From Chloroflexota bacterium (GTDB lineage: Bacteria > Chloroflexota > Anaerolineae > Anaerolineales > Anaerolineaceae), in the NCBI GenBank assembly GCA_012797815.1, contig JAAZOK010000102.1, positions 1-33,375 on the forward strand: DNA of 33,375 bases. Direction: 5' to 3'. Below, in pieces: positions 15,290-22,786 of the stretch. The notes under the pieces are model-generated. The model saw only the letters and a list, made by a program, of their open reading frames with translations. It searched no databases and was not told where the DNA came from. Position 1 is the first letter of the stretch. Each line of letters starts with the position of its first letter. Both the position numbers and the translations under genes were made by a program.

Positions 15290-16774
15290 TTATTTACTCT
15301 TGCTTACCACCCCTTGCTTGTTGGTCGCAATTACAAACGGGATGTAAAGCAGGGTCGCCACAGCCAGGTTGATCAATGCCAGGATGGGTGCCAGATACCA
15401 GTTCCCTACCATGCCGGTATTGAGCAGAGCAGAGAGCACCGGTGGCATTGTCCATGGCACCAGCCCATTGGATGGGGGAACCAACCCGGTGCTGATGGGA
15501 AGATAAGCGATCAATGCCAGAACGGGTGGGATGAACACATATGGTAAGAAGAAGTATGGATTCAAAACGATCGGCATCCCGAACATGATGGGTTCGTTGA
15601 TCTCAAACAATCCGGATGGCAAAGAGAATTGAGCTACCGCTTTATGGTCGGCGCGTTTCGAGAAGAGATAAATAGCGATGATCAATGCCAGCGTCGCTCC
15701 TCCACCCCCCAGGTAAACATAATCATTGAAGAACCCGCCGGTGAATTTGAACAGCATTCCGGTTGCTTCTGATTTGGTGATGATGCTATCAGCCAGTGCG
15801 GCGGTAACATTGGCAACATTGGCACCGGCTGCTTTGGCTGCGTCCATGATGGCAGTGACCTTATCGGTGGAAAGAACGGATCCTACATTTTGTAGAATAA
15901 GGGTATTGAATGTTCCCAGTGGTCCGAATACGGTGGACATGACAGGGTCAAGAACATTGCCGCCGTGGATACCCATGAACCAGAATAAACTGTTCAACAG
16001 TGGGACGAGAATGACAAGCCACAGTGAATCAGCCGAACCAGATATCTTGGATTGAACATTATGTGCGATGAAATCGAATACGTTACCCTGTGCCAGTACT
16101 CCGGAAGTGGATAACTTGGAGAAGATGATAGCCACCAGACCCCAGAATGAGATGGTGATAAAACCTGGAATGGCAGCGGTGAATGCTTTCAAGATGGCGG
16201 GCGGAACCTGTTCCGGTAATTTGATGGTGATCTTCTTTTCGATCAGGAAAGTGTACATGTAGCCTGATACCAACCCGATCAACAGGGCGGTAAAGATAGA
16301 ACCCGAATTGGTATATCCCCAATGAATGGTGCCCCATCCGGCTTCCGGTGCATTTTGCGGCATAGCTGCGAAATAAGCCCCCATCCCCACCACACCGGCA
16401 AAGATACCGTCATGCCCCTTGATCTTGGCTACATTGTATGGAACCGTAAAGGAAATGAACAAGGCGATCACAGCCAGTGTACCCCACCAAATGTTACTCA
16501 TCAGGGGCTGCAGCCAATTGGAGAAGAAAGGCTGGATGCTGTTCGCATAAAATGCTGTTTTTCCAAGATAGGTGCCCAATATGGAGGTTGGTGCAAAGAG
16601 TACGTTATTCAACAACACTGCGGTTGCCCCGGCTAGTGTGATAGGAACAATGGAGATAAAGCCATCCCTGATGGCGATCAAAGGTTTAAATGATGCGATC
16701 TTGCCTGCAATGGGAACAATTTTCTTTTCGATCCACCCTGCGAAATTGTTCATCGTGTTTTCAAAACTGCTCAT
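15290..16774 (-). CDS. celB: PTS sugar transporter IIC, lactose/cellobiose family
   Basis: The 494-residue membrane protein is the translocating subunit of a lactose/cellobiose/chitobiose-type phosphotransferase system. It starts with a short amphipathic leader (WIEKKIVPIAGKIA) and IAIRDGFISIVPITLAG, the standard opening of the family. Ten or so hydrophobic segments follow. The conserved loop INEPIMFGMPIVLNPYFFLPY is the sugar-binding and phosphorylation-access region. It needs the IIA and IIB proteins of the same operon, which are encoded upstream. The start has a GGAG site. The length is slightly above the usual 430-450, owing to extra residues near 290-350 (KAAGANVANVTAALADS). The substrate is not defined by sequence; neighbours point to an amino-sugar or muramyl disaccharide. 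Confidence 0.92.
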   Translation of the reverse strand: MSSFENTMNNFAGWIEKKIVPIAGKIASFKPLIAIRDGFISIVPITLAGATAVLLNNVLFAPTSILGTYLGKTAFYANSIQPFFSNWLQPLMSNIWWGTLAVIALFISFTVPYNVAKIKGHDGIFAGVVGMGAYFAAMPQNAPEAGWGTIHWGYTNSGSIFTALLIGLVSGYMYTFLIEKKITIKLPEQVPPAILKAFTAAIPGFITISFWGLVAIIFSKLSTSGVLAQGNVFDFIAHNVQSKISGSADSLWLVILVPLLNSLFWFMGIHGGNVLDPVMSTVFGPLGTFNTLILQNVGSVLSTDKVTAIMDAAKAAGANVANVTAALADSIITKSEATGMLFKFTGGFFNDYVYLGGGGATLALIIAIYLFSKRADHKAVAQFSLPSGLFEINEPIMFGMPIVLNPYFFLPYVFIPPVLALIAYLPISTGLVPPSNGLVPWTMPPVLSALLNTGMVGNWYLAPILALINLAVATLLYIPFVIATNKQGVVSKSK

Positions 16775-16800
16775 TATATGACTCCTTGTGTCAAATGATT

Positions 16801-17124
16801 TTAGGAAGATGAAATGAGTTGTAGAGCCTGGTCAAGCACTTTTTCGGCGCGGCATAGTCCATAATCTTGCATATCGATCCCCTCTGCTTTGATATTATTG
16901 TGGGATGCGCGCTCTTGAATACGGGGCAGCTCATATCTCATTTGTGGTCCAACCAGGACCACATCAACGTCTTTTGTGTTCAGCTCGGCATCAAGGGAAC
17001 TGCTGCCAATAGCCCATATTTCTGCTTCGATCTTTTTTTCACGGGCTGCTTTTTTCATCTTTTCCACCAGGAGACTGGTGGACATCCCCGCTGAACAAAC
17101 CAATAGAATTTTGATGGTTGACAT
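16801..17124 (-). CDS. celA: PTS sugar transporter IIB, lactose/cellobiose family
   Basis: A 107-residue cytoplasmic phosphocarrier. The catalytic Cys10 lies in the P-loop-like VCSAGMSTS. It accepts phosphate from IIA and transfers it to the sugar carried by IIC. DVVLVGPQMRYELP and GIDMQDYGL are the other conserved blocks, and the length is typical. The ATG overlaps the stop of the small membrane protein gene by one base. The IIC gene follows 26 bases later. Confidence 0.95.
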   Translation of the reverse strand: MSTIKILLVCSAGMSTSLLVEKMKKAAREKKIEAEIWAIGSSSLDAELNTKDVDVVLVGPQMRYELPRIQERASHNNIKAEGIDMQDYGLCRAEKVLDQALQLISSS

Positions 17125-17342
17125 TATTCTTCTTTTTTCCTCCTTTCTCGCTTTTCACCCGACGGTACCAGTCTGATGAAAAATGCACCTGATGTGATTA
17201 TCAGGATCAGAACTATAGTGCGCTGGGCGGTTAAACCTCCCCGTACATTCTCATCCGCGGTGAGATAGACGAGGATCGCCATTACAGCGCATACGATCGT
17301 CAGAATAAGATTGAATTTGAATCCCGGATCCTTCTTTTTCAT
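17124..17342 (-). CDS. Small two-helix membrane protein within the PTS operon
   Basis: This 72-residue protein begins MKKKDPGFKFN and has two hydrophobic segments, roughly 12-29 and 41-60, separated by a short polar turn (ADENVRGGLTAQR). A basic, charged tail follows (GEKRERRKKEE). Positively charged residues at both ends suggest an N-in/C-in hairpin in the membrane. The ATG overlaps the IIA stop by four bases (ATGA) and the stop overlaps the IIB start by one base, so it is a genuine translated member of the operon. I do not recognise a family. Its position between IIA and IIB, with co-translation, suggests an accessory to the PTS complex. Confidence 0.75.
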   Translation of the reverse strand: MKKKDPGFKFNLILTIVCAVMAILVYLTADENVRGGLTAQRTIVLILIITSGAFFIRLVPSGEKRERRKKEE

Positions 17343-17671
17343 TCTTTCCCCTTAAGCTTGTCGACCACCTCATAGAGGTCGACCAACTCGTTGATCATAT
17401 CTCGTACTGCCATGCTATCCATCATGATATCCAAAGCGTGCACAAGCAGTACAGAAAATTCATTGGCTTCTCCGTTCGTTTCTTTTTGGATGAGTGCCAT
17501 TTGCTGGGTATGTAGTCCTCCCAGTATGGTCTCCACTTCTTTAAGCGTCTCTCTCGCCTGGGAAAAATTGCCTTGTTTGGCTTCCCGTAGCGCTTCATAA
17601 GCAGTGGATTTGGCATTTCCAGATGTGGAGATGATCCCAAAGATGATGGCTTCGTAATCAGCTAAACTCAT
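17339..17671 (-). CDS. celC: PTS sugar transporter IIA, lactose/cellobiose family
   Basis: A 110-residue, largely helical phosphocarrier that takes phosphate from HPr and passes it to IIB. The catalytic His78 sits in LLVHALDIMM at the position of the LacA histidine. The conserved Asp81, thought to bind the metal at the trimer core, is kept. The usual Gln80 and His82 are replaced by Leu and Ile, unlike the canonical HAQDHLM. It follows the MupG-like gene after four bases and overlaps the small membrane protein gene by four. General PTS enzymes (HPr, enzyme I) are not in this window. Confidence 0.93.
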   Translation of the reverse strand: MSLADYEAIIFGIISTSGNAKSTAYEALREAKQGNFSQARETLKEVETILGGLHTQQMALIQKETNGEANEFSVLLVHALDIMMDSMAVRDMINELVDLYEVVDKLKGKE

Positions 17672-17675
17672 GGAC

Positions 17676-18779
17676 TTATTTCTCCTCTACCATGCGCAAC
17701 TTGAACTTTTGCCATGGTTTTATTTCATCAATTGCGATCAATTCTTCACTTTGAATATGCCCTACTACATTGGATTTCCCAGTATTGGGAAAATCCTGCA
17801 GTGCAATGTGCATTTCCCCTGCATACTTGTCATAATGCACAGAATTTACCACCACATCTCCACGCCGGATCATTTTCGCGGGATTAAAGAGGTGAATGTT
17901 GTTTTCGGTATACTTGATGCGGGGCAGCGTTGAACGGATGAGCATATCCGAAACATCGCCCCTGCTGATATGCATTTCGTCAAATACGATCTTCCTTTCG
18001 ATGGCGCTGGTGCGTTTATCAAGGATCACATTAAAGGTCGGCACGGGTCCGAACACAGTTTGTATGCTTGCCAGTTCGGCTTCGGTTGGAAAGCAGTTCG
18101 AGATGAGGATGTCATCGATATCCCCGATCGCCAGCAAATGGGTGATCTGGCAATCTACCGGTAGATCACGATGGATCTCCAGGGTGGGCAGTCCATCATT
18201 AACAGGCCATGGTCCAAAACTGTTCTTATTCTGTGAGGTGATGAAAGCTGCCAACCTCAACCCCAGGGTTTTAAACTTGGCGCAGGTTCGGCGGTAATGA
18301 TCTATTGAAAGACCGGTATGTCGTTGAGGATAAAAATTATGACATCCGATCAGGCGTGAGCGCACCGGTTGGTAATCCAGGATGCTATCGGCATAATGGG
18401 AGTAGACTGACGCGTTGATCTCCACTAATAGCCCGTAGGGATTGCAGGTCATGATGGATTCCTCAATGCCGGAATACCCCTCGTCCATCCTGAAACCGTT
18501 CACACCAAGAGTATGGAAAAATGACAGATCAAAAGGAGTGACCCCCACTTTTTTTAGGATGGTAGGAGCTACATCCACGATGATCTCGAATCCCATCTCC
18601 CTGGCGGCTTGATTGATTGAAGCATACTTATGGATGATCTGCTCTTTTTCGAGCTGTTCTACCTGCAGCAAAGACTCAAAGATACGGGTAAACCCATAGT
18701 GAGCAGCCAATTCGAGGTAATCGATCCATTTCTGTTGTGTTTCAAGGTCAGGATAAATCGAGATGCCCATTTTGGTCAT
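17676..18779 (-). CDS. MupG-like DUF871 family enzyme (6-phospho-N-acetylmuramidase family)
   Basis: This 367-residue protein has the two-part architecture of DUF871: an N-terminal TIM barrel (MGISIYPDLETQQKW opening, DVAPTIL, GFRMDEGYSG, EINASV, NFYPQRHTGLS) and a C-terminal beta domain from about 250. Characterised members are MupG enzymes, which hydrolyse MurNAc 6-phosphate-GlcNAc inside the cell after PTS uptake. It heads the PTS operon, and the IIA gene follows after four bases. The start is supported by GAGGG seven bases upstream. No murQ etherase gene is seen here, so the usual downstream step is either elsewhere or the substrate differs. No GH1 or GH4 phospho-glycosidase is present, making this the likely hydrolase of the imported sugar phosphate. 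Confidence 0.85.
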   Translation of the reverse strand: MTKMGISIYPDLETQQKWIDYLELAAHYGFTRIFESLLQVEQLEKEQIIHKYASINQAAREMGFEIIVDVAPTILKKVGVTPFDLSFFHTLGVNGFRMDEGYSGIEESIMTCNPYGLLVEINASVYSHYADSILDYQPVRSRLIGCHNFYPQRHTGLSIDHYRRTCAKFKTLGLRLAAFITSQNKNSFGPWPVNDGLPTLEIHRDLPVDCQITHLLAIGDIDDILISNCFPTEAELASIQTVFGPVPTFNVILDKRTSAIERKIVFDEMHISRGDVSDMLIRSTLPRIKYTENNIHLFNPAKMIRRGDVVVNSVHYDKYAGEMHIALQDFPNTGKSNVVGHIQSEELIAIDEIKPWQKFKLRMVEEK

Positions 18780-18841
18780 AAGTTTCCCTCACTGCATGTT
18801 GTTGTGAATCTATCGCTGCAAATTCACGTCTTATTAAAAAG

Positions 18842-18864
18842 ATTATATTGTAAGAAACTTACTT
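18842..18864 (-). promoter_or_regulatory. PTS operon promoter with a dyad in the spacer
   Basis: TATAAT lies at 18842-18847 on the minus strand. The 17 bases before it contain the inverted repeat GTAAG-TTT-CTTAC (18850-18862). No good -35 element is found, which suits an activator or a dyad that blocks polymerase. It is a candidate operator for the RpiR regulator of the operon. Confidence 0.5.
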
Positions 18865-18952
18865 AATCTCCACAGGAAATGTTACTTATTAACATGTGAA
18901 ATAGGGTGCATAGAATGAATTTCCCCCGTACTGTGATTATATGAATTATAAA

Positions 18953-18979
18953 AAATCCCCTGTTGTAAGCAGGGGATTT
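18953..18979 (-). terminator. Terminator of the stomatin/NfeD operon
   Basis: AAATCCCCTG (18953-18962) and CAGGGGATTT (18970-18979) pair over 10 bp with a seven-base loop. On the minus strand the stem runs into a T tract (TTTTTT). It lies 11 bases past the stomatin-like stop. Confidence 0.9.
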
Positions 18980-18990
18980 CATTCAGTTAC

Positions 18991-19866
18991 TTATTTACTC
19001 TTGCTGTCGCTTGATTCCCTGCCTTGAATGAAGTCTTTCAGTAGCGAGGTGAACTCCATGGGGAAGATATACTTGGTGGATTGGCTGGCACCCAGGTCTT
19101 TCAAGGTGTCAAAATATTTCAGTGTGATCGTCTTGGAATCGATGCCTTTGGCAGCATTGTAGATGTTTTCCAGTGCTTGTGCGTAACCTTCAGCATTCAA
19201 TACCTGGGCTTTGCGGGTACCTTCTGCTTGCAGGATGGCAGCTTGTTTCTGCCCATCGGCTACGTTGATGGCGGCTTCACGTGTACCCAGTGATTCGGTG
19301 ACCACGGCACGACGATTGCGCTCGGCGGAAAGTTGGCGGTTCATGGATTCCTGCACTTCGCGCTGTGGCACGATCTCGCGGATTTCCACATTGGTGACTT
19401 TCACACCCCAACGCTCGGTTACTTCATCCAGGCGGGTGCGCAGCGCATTGTTGATCTGTTCGCGCTCAGACAGTACGCTATCCAGCATAATGCTGCCGAT
19501 CACGGAACGTAGCGTGGTGGTGGCGATACCCTGGGCAGCCAATTCAAAATTGCCGACCTGCAGCACGGTTTTGGTGGGTTCCATTACTTTATAGAACCAT
19601 AGAAAATCGATAGCAATGGGTGCGTTATCTTTGGTGATGGAGGTCTGCGTCGGGATCTCACGCACTTGCTCACGCAGGTCAACCACCACTGCACGGTCGA
19701 TGATCGGGATCAGCATCACCAAACCCGGACCGCGTTCTCCAACACAGCGACCCAGCCGGAATACGACCAAGCGCTGGTATTCTGATACCACCCGGATGGA
19801 TGTCGCTATCAGGATGATGACCAAGATGGCGATCAACGCCGTTAAAATTGGGACAAGACTAAACAT
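18991..19866 (-). CDS. SPFH/Band 7 stomatin-like membrane protein
   Basis: The 291-residue protein has an N-terminal membrane helix (about 6-26), then the SPFH core beginning VVSEYQRLVVFRLGRC and GPGLVMLIPIIDRAVVVDLR. A long helical, coiled-coil-prone region follows with RQLSAERNRRAVVTESLGTREAAINVADG features (repeats of AEG and ADG). These are the marks of bacterial stomatins of the QmcA/HflK/C type, which form oligomeric rings in membrane microdomains. The partner NfeD gene lies immediately upstream, 28 bases away, in the same transcription unit; NfeD proteins bind stomatins. A GGAGGT ribosome site precedes the ATG. No protease gene is adjacent. Confidence 0.93.
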   Translation of the reverse strand: MFSLVPILTALIAILVIILIATSIRVVSEYQRLVVFRLGRCVGERGPGLVMLIPIIDRAVVVDLREQVREIPTQTSITKDNAPIAIDFLWFYKVMEPTKTVLQVGNFELAAQGIATTTLRSVIGSIMLDSVLSEREQINNALRTRLDEVTERWGVKVTNVEIREIVPQREVQESMNRQLSAERNRRAVVTESLGTREAAINVADGQKQAAILQAEGTRKAQVLNAEGYAQALENIYNAAKGIDSKTITLKYFDTLKDLGASQSTKYIFPMEFTSLLKDFIQGRESSDSKSK

Positions 19867-19894
19867 ATTACCTCCAGTTCTTATTGATTGATGA

Positions 19895-20512
19895 TCATTT
19901 CTTCTTTGTTTTTTCCGCTTCCGGGAGAGAAACTTTCAGAACTAGCCCGGAACGTTCTTTTACGACCACCACGCTGCCTTTTGTGATCTTGCTGTCGCTG
20001 GTGGCGGACCAGTTTTCTCCGTCTACATAAACGCTCCCATCGTTTAAAATATCCGTACCTGCTCTGCCGGTCATCCCGATCACTCTGTCAGGGTTACGAA
20101 CCGGTGCCAGTTTGTAAGCAGCGGAAGTATTGCGACCGACGATCCAGACGAACGCACCCATGGTTGCAGAGACGACCACTGCCAGCGCAGGGTCGACCCC
20201 TAAAAAATGACCGTCGTCGGACCGGTAAACGAACAACATCCCCATGATGAAGGCTGCGATCGAAACCGCCAGGAAATACCATTTTCCGGTCCGCTTCAAA
20301 GATAGGATCACCAGAATCACGCCCACCAGCAATAGTACGATTGCCCAGGTGTTCACTGCCATGTTGGCGACTGTATATCCTACCAATATTAATGAAGCCA
20401 GCGATAGAATTTCTAATACACCGGTTCCCGGTGCGACCAGTGCAAAGATGGTGATCAGGAACGCCAGTGCCAGTAGAACATAGGCTACGTTTGGGTTAAG
20501 TATGAATTCCAT
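19895..20512 (-). CDS. NfeD-like membrane protein
   Basis: About 205 residues: four or five hydrophobic segments up to about 150, then a soluble OB-fold domain (GMTGRAGTDILNDGSVYVDGENWSA, GSVVVVKERSGLVLKV) typical of NfeD C-termini. It is the short form lacking the ClpP-like protease domain of NfeD1b proteins. It is co-transcribed with the stomatin-like gene. The ATG at 20512 is preceded by GAGAG at a suitable distance; an in-frame GTG at 20524 would add four residues but sits on top of the GGGAG site. The family role is assembly of stomatin microdomains. Confidence 0.9.
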   Translation of the reverse strand: MEFILNPNVAYVLLALAFLITIFALVAPGTGVLEILSLASLILVGYTVANMAVNTWAIVLLLVGVILVILSLKRTGKWYFLAVSIAAFIMGMLFVYRSDDGHFLGVDPALAVVVSATMGAFVWIVGRNTSAAYKLAPVRNPDRVIGMTGRAGTDILNDGSVYVDGENWSATSDSKITKGSVVVVKERSGLVLKVSLPEAEKTKKK

Positions 20513-20641
20513 AAAGTCTCTCACTCCCTTCTTTCTTTTCCATCTACTCTATTATCAACCTTAATGAGGGTTTTTACGATTAACAATGTGTCAATAACAG
20601 GATGTTTTTTATGGCAGGAATCAGTAATATAAATAAAAGGT

Positions 20642-20684
20642 GGTGGTGTGGTTGAGCTATTCCGGCTTGTTCCACAACACCACC
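20642..20684 (-). terminator. Probable terminator at the end of the sugar operon
   Basis: GGTGGTGT (20642-20649) pairs with ACACCACC (20677-20684), with an inner AGC/GCT stem. On the minus strand CCTTTTATTTAT follows. It lies just beyond the YjbQ gene and marks the end of the 11-gene array. Confidence 0.6.
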
Positions 20685-20715
20685 AATGGGCACAATAAGA
20701 GAAAAAAAGAATTCT

Positions 20716-21213
20716 TTATTTTTCTCCTACGATCTGAAAGTGTACCGTTCTTTCCCGCGCCCGCACTTGGTCGAAATCGGCAAAATAAATTCGTCCAAAT
20801 TCTCCCAATTCCAAATTTCCGTCAATGACAGGGATGGATTCGGAACGTCCCATAATGATCGAGCGCAGATGGGCGTCGGTGTTCAAACTCCAGAACGGTT
20901 CTTCTTTTCTGTGAGTTGCATCTGCAATATGTGCCGGACCCGGATGCAGGTATTGACCTTCACTGCGGCAGGTGGGAGCAAGCTTTTCAAGAATATTGAG
21001 CAGATCCTGCATGATCGATTTTGTCCCATAAAAATTCTCATCATGTGATTCTTCCTGGATCATGACACTGCATGTGGTGTGTTGTGAATAAACCAGCAGA
21101 ATGCCGTTCTTGATCTCTGAACTTTGCAGAGCATTTTTTGCCTGTTGGGTGACATCATGAAAAGTCGGCACCATTTTTGATTGTACTTGTATGGATTGGT
21201 GATAAACGGACAT
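20716..21213 (-). CDS. YjbQ family protein (UPF0047)
   Basis: The 165-residue protein is a YjbQ/UPF0047 member. GILLVYSQHTTCSVMIQEES and the C-terminal NTDAHLRSIIMGRSESIPV with a conserved histidine-rich face (HPGPAHIADATHR) match the family. It is longer than the usual 130-140 residues because of an extended middle. E. coli YjbQ is reported to have weak thiamine phosphate synthase activity, but the physiological role is open. It is the last gene of the sugar operon, 27 bases behind the TIM-like gene, with a GAGG ribosome site. The link suggests it acts on a phosphorylated sugar-related metabolite, which is inference. Confidence 0.9.
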   Translation of the reverse strand: MSVYHQSIQVQSKMVPTFHDVTQQAKNALQSSEIKNGILLVYSQHTTCSVMIQEESHDENFYGTKSIMQDLLNILEKLAPTCRSEGQYLHPGPAHIADATHRKEEPFWSLNTDAHLRSIIMGRSESIPVIDGNLELGEFGRIYFADFDQVRARERTVHFQIVGEK

Positions 21214-21240
21214 TATTATTACCTCTTTTTTATGGATAGA

Positions 21241-21945
21241 TTAATGGGTTTCATCCCATGCGGTGCGTGCGGCGCGGATCATCTCTTCCAGCATGACAAA
21301 TGGATCATGTGCTAACAAGATGCCGCTGGTCGATCCGCTACCCTGTGCACCATTTTTTATAACCTCATAAATGTCCTGACCACATTTGATGCCTGCTCCA
21401 TGTAACACCAGGATATCCGGATTTATTTGCCATACCAATCGATTGATTTCCTGGATTTGCTGCTGATCATTTTCTTCGCGTTTTCCAACCCCGATCAGTT
21501 CAGGCGATTCCGCCAGAATGATATTAGGGTTGAAGCGAGCGATCTCTGCAGCCTGGGCAGGTGTGTCAGCGCATATCATTGAGACCAGACCTACTTCATC
21601 TCCTCGCCGGATGGTTTCCTTGATCTCCGCTAATGGCACTCGTTTTTCAGAGTGGTTAAGAAGGAACCCTTGTGCTCCGGCTTCCCGGATGGCTTCTGGT
21701 AGTATGGTGCCGATTCCTCTGCCTGCTTTGATAGCATCCATGTGTTGCGCGAAGACGTGAATGTGACGGGTATGCTTGGCGAGCAGAGGAATATCCACAC
21801 ATTGTGGGGTAAAGATGATACTCACGTCATACTTAACGCTCATTTCATCAGCATATTGAGCTAATTCCAGTGCCTTTTTCCCATACAGATAAGCTTTTGG
21901 CCCTATTTCAAAAAAAGGTGGTTTGATTTGGATGCCGGTATACAT
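21241..21945 (-). CDS. Triosephosphate isomerase family protein, archaeal-like short form
   Basis: At 234 residues this is close to archaeal TIM length. LLNHSEKR (His98), GVGKR after AESPELIGVG (Glu146) and a C-terminal phosphate-binding GSGSTSGILLAHDP are the catalytic landmarks. Lys8 lies in GIQIKPP, where ordinary TIM has the N-x-K motif; here the Asn is Gln6. The His, Glu and Lys needed for proton transfer are kept. Its place after a kinase, isomerase and aldolase suggests interconversion of dihydroxyacetone phosphate and glyceraldehyde 3-phosphate, or isomerisation of a related phosphorylated tetrose or pentose. Whether it replaces or duplicates the housekeeping TIM cannot be judged here. 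It lies 26 bases after the DeoR-type regulator gene. Confidence 0.85.
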   Translation of the reverse strand: MYTGIQIKPPFFEIGPKAYLYGKKALELAQYADEMSVKYDVSIIFTPQCVDIPLLAKHTRHIHVFAQHMDAIKAGRGIGTILPEAIREAGAQGFLLNHSEKRVPLAEIKETIRRGDEVGLVSMICADTPAQAAEIARFNPNIILAESPELIGVGKREENDQQQIQEINRLVWQINPDILVLHGAGIKCGQDIYEVIKNGAQGSGSTSGILLAHDPFVMLEEMIRAARTAWDETH

Positions 21946-21971
21946 TATTTGTTAAAAACCTTTTCTATGTC

Positions 21972-22754
21972 TTACACCAGCAACACTTCCACGCCCATAT
22001 CGCGAATCGCTTCGACCATGTCGGCAGGGGCGTCATCATCGGTGATGATGGTATGGTAAGAAGAAACGGCTTTCACCGGCACAAAACCCTTTCTGCCGAA
22101 TTTGGAACTATCGGTGACAAGCACGGTTTTACGGGCGTGGTCAGCCATCATGCGATCCACCTCTGCCATCAGCACATTGGCAGTGGTGGCGCCACCTTCC
22201 AGCGTCAGCCCATCGGTTCCCAGAAAAGCAATATCGGCGGTCAATTCATATAACTGGTTCAGGGTCTGCGGTCCAACTGCAGCCTGGTAATCGGGTAGAT
22301 AAATGCCGCCCAGAATGGTTAGATTTGGAGATGGCCAGGTGAGCACTTCTTGCGCGAGCGGCATAGAGTTGGACACCATATTGATCATGTTACTTACCCG
22401 TAGCGAGGCTGGAATATTGCGCACGATCTGCAACGTGGTCGTACCGGAGTCCAGCAAAATGATGTTGCCCTGCTGGATCAAATTGGTAGCCACTTTTCCA
22501 ATGCGTTCCTTAGCGCTGTTATGTAATTTTTCCTTTTCCTCGAATGAATCTGTGCGGAAATTGCCCGGGATCGGGATGGCTCCACCGTGCACTCGTTTTA
22601 AACGACGCGATTCTTCTAACAAAGTAAGATCACGGCGGATGGATACTTCTGAAACATTGAATATTTCCACCAGATCAGATACAAATACCTGCCCCTTTTC
22701 TATAACCATCTGGGCGATCAACGATCTTCGTTCGACTGCGCTTATCTCATTCAT
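21972..22754 (-). CDS. DeoR family transcription regulator
   Basis: About 260 residues with an N-terminal DeoR helix-turn-helix (VSDLVEIFNVSEVSIRRDL, then LKRVHGGAI) and a C-terminal DeoRC effector domain. IILLDSGTTTLQIVRNIP and DIAFLGTDGL are the phosphosugar-binding segments. It lies inside the sugar operon between the isomerase and the TIM-like genes, so it probably controls the operon in response to one of its phosphorylated intermediates. The ATG at 22754 is best placed relative to AGGTG; GTG at 22763 and ATG at 22760 are in frame but too close. No cognate operator is obvious next to this gene; the candidate sites are at the operon head near 32197-32360. Confidence 0.92.
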   Translation of the reverse strand: MNEISAVERRSLIAQMVIEKGQVFVSDLVEIFNVSEVSIRRDLTLLEESRRLKRVHGGAIPIPGNFRTDSFEEKEKLHNSAKERIGKVATNLIQQGNIILLDSGTTTLQIVRNIPASLRVSNMINMVSNSMPLAQEVLTWPSPNLTILGGIYLPDYQAAVGPQTLNQLYELTADIAFLGTDGLTLEGGATTANVLMAEVDRMMADHARKTVLVTDSSKFGRKGFVPVKAVSSYHTIITDDDAPADMVEAIRDMGVEVLLV

Positions 22755-22786
22755 ATCCATCACCTAAAATCTTTCTATTATCGTGG

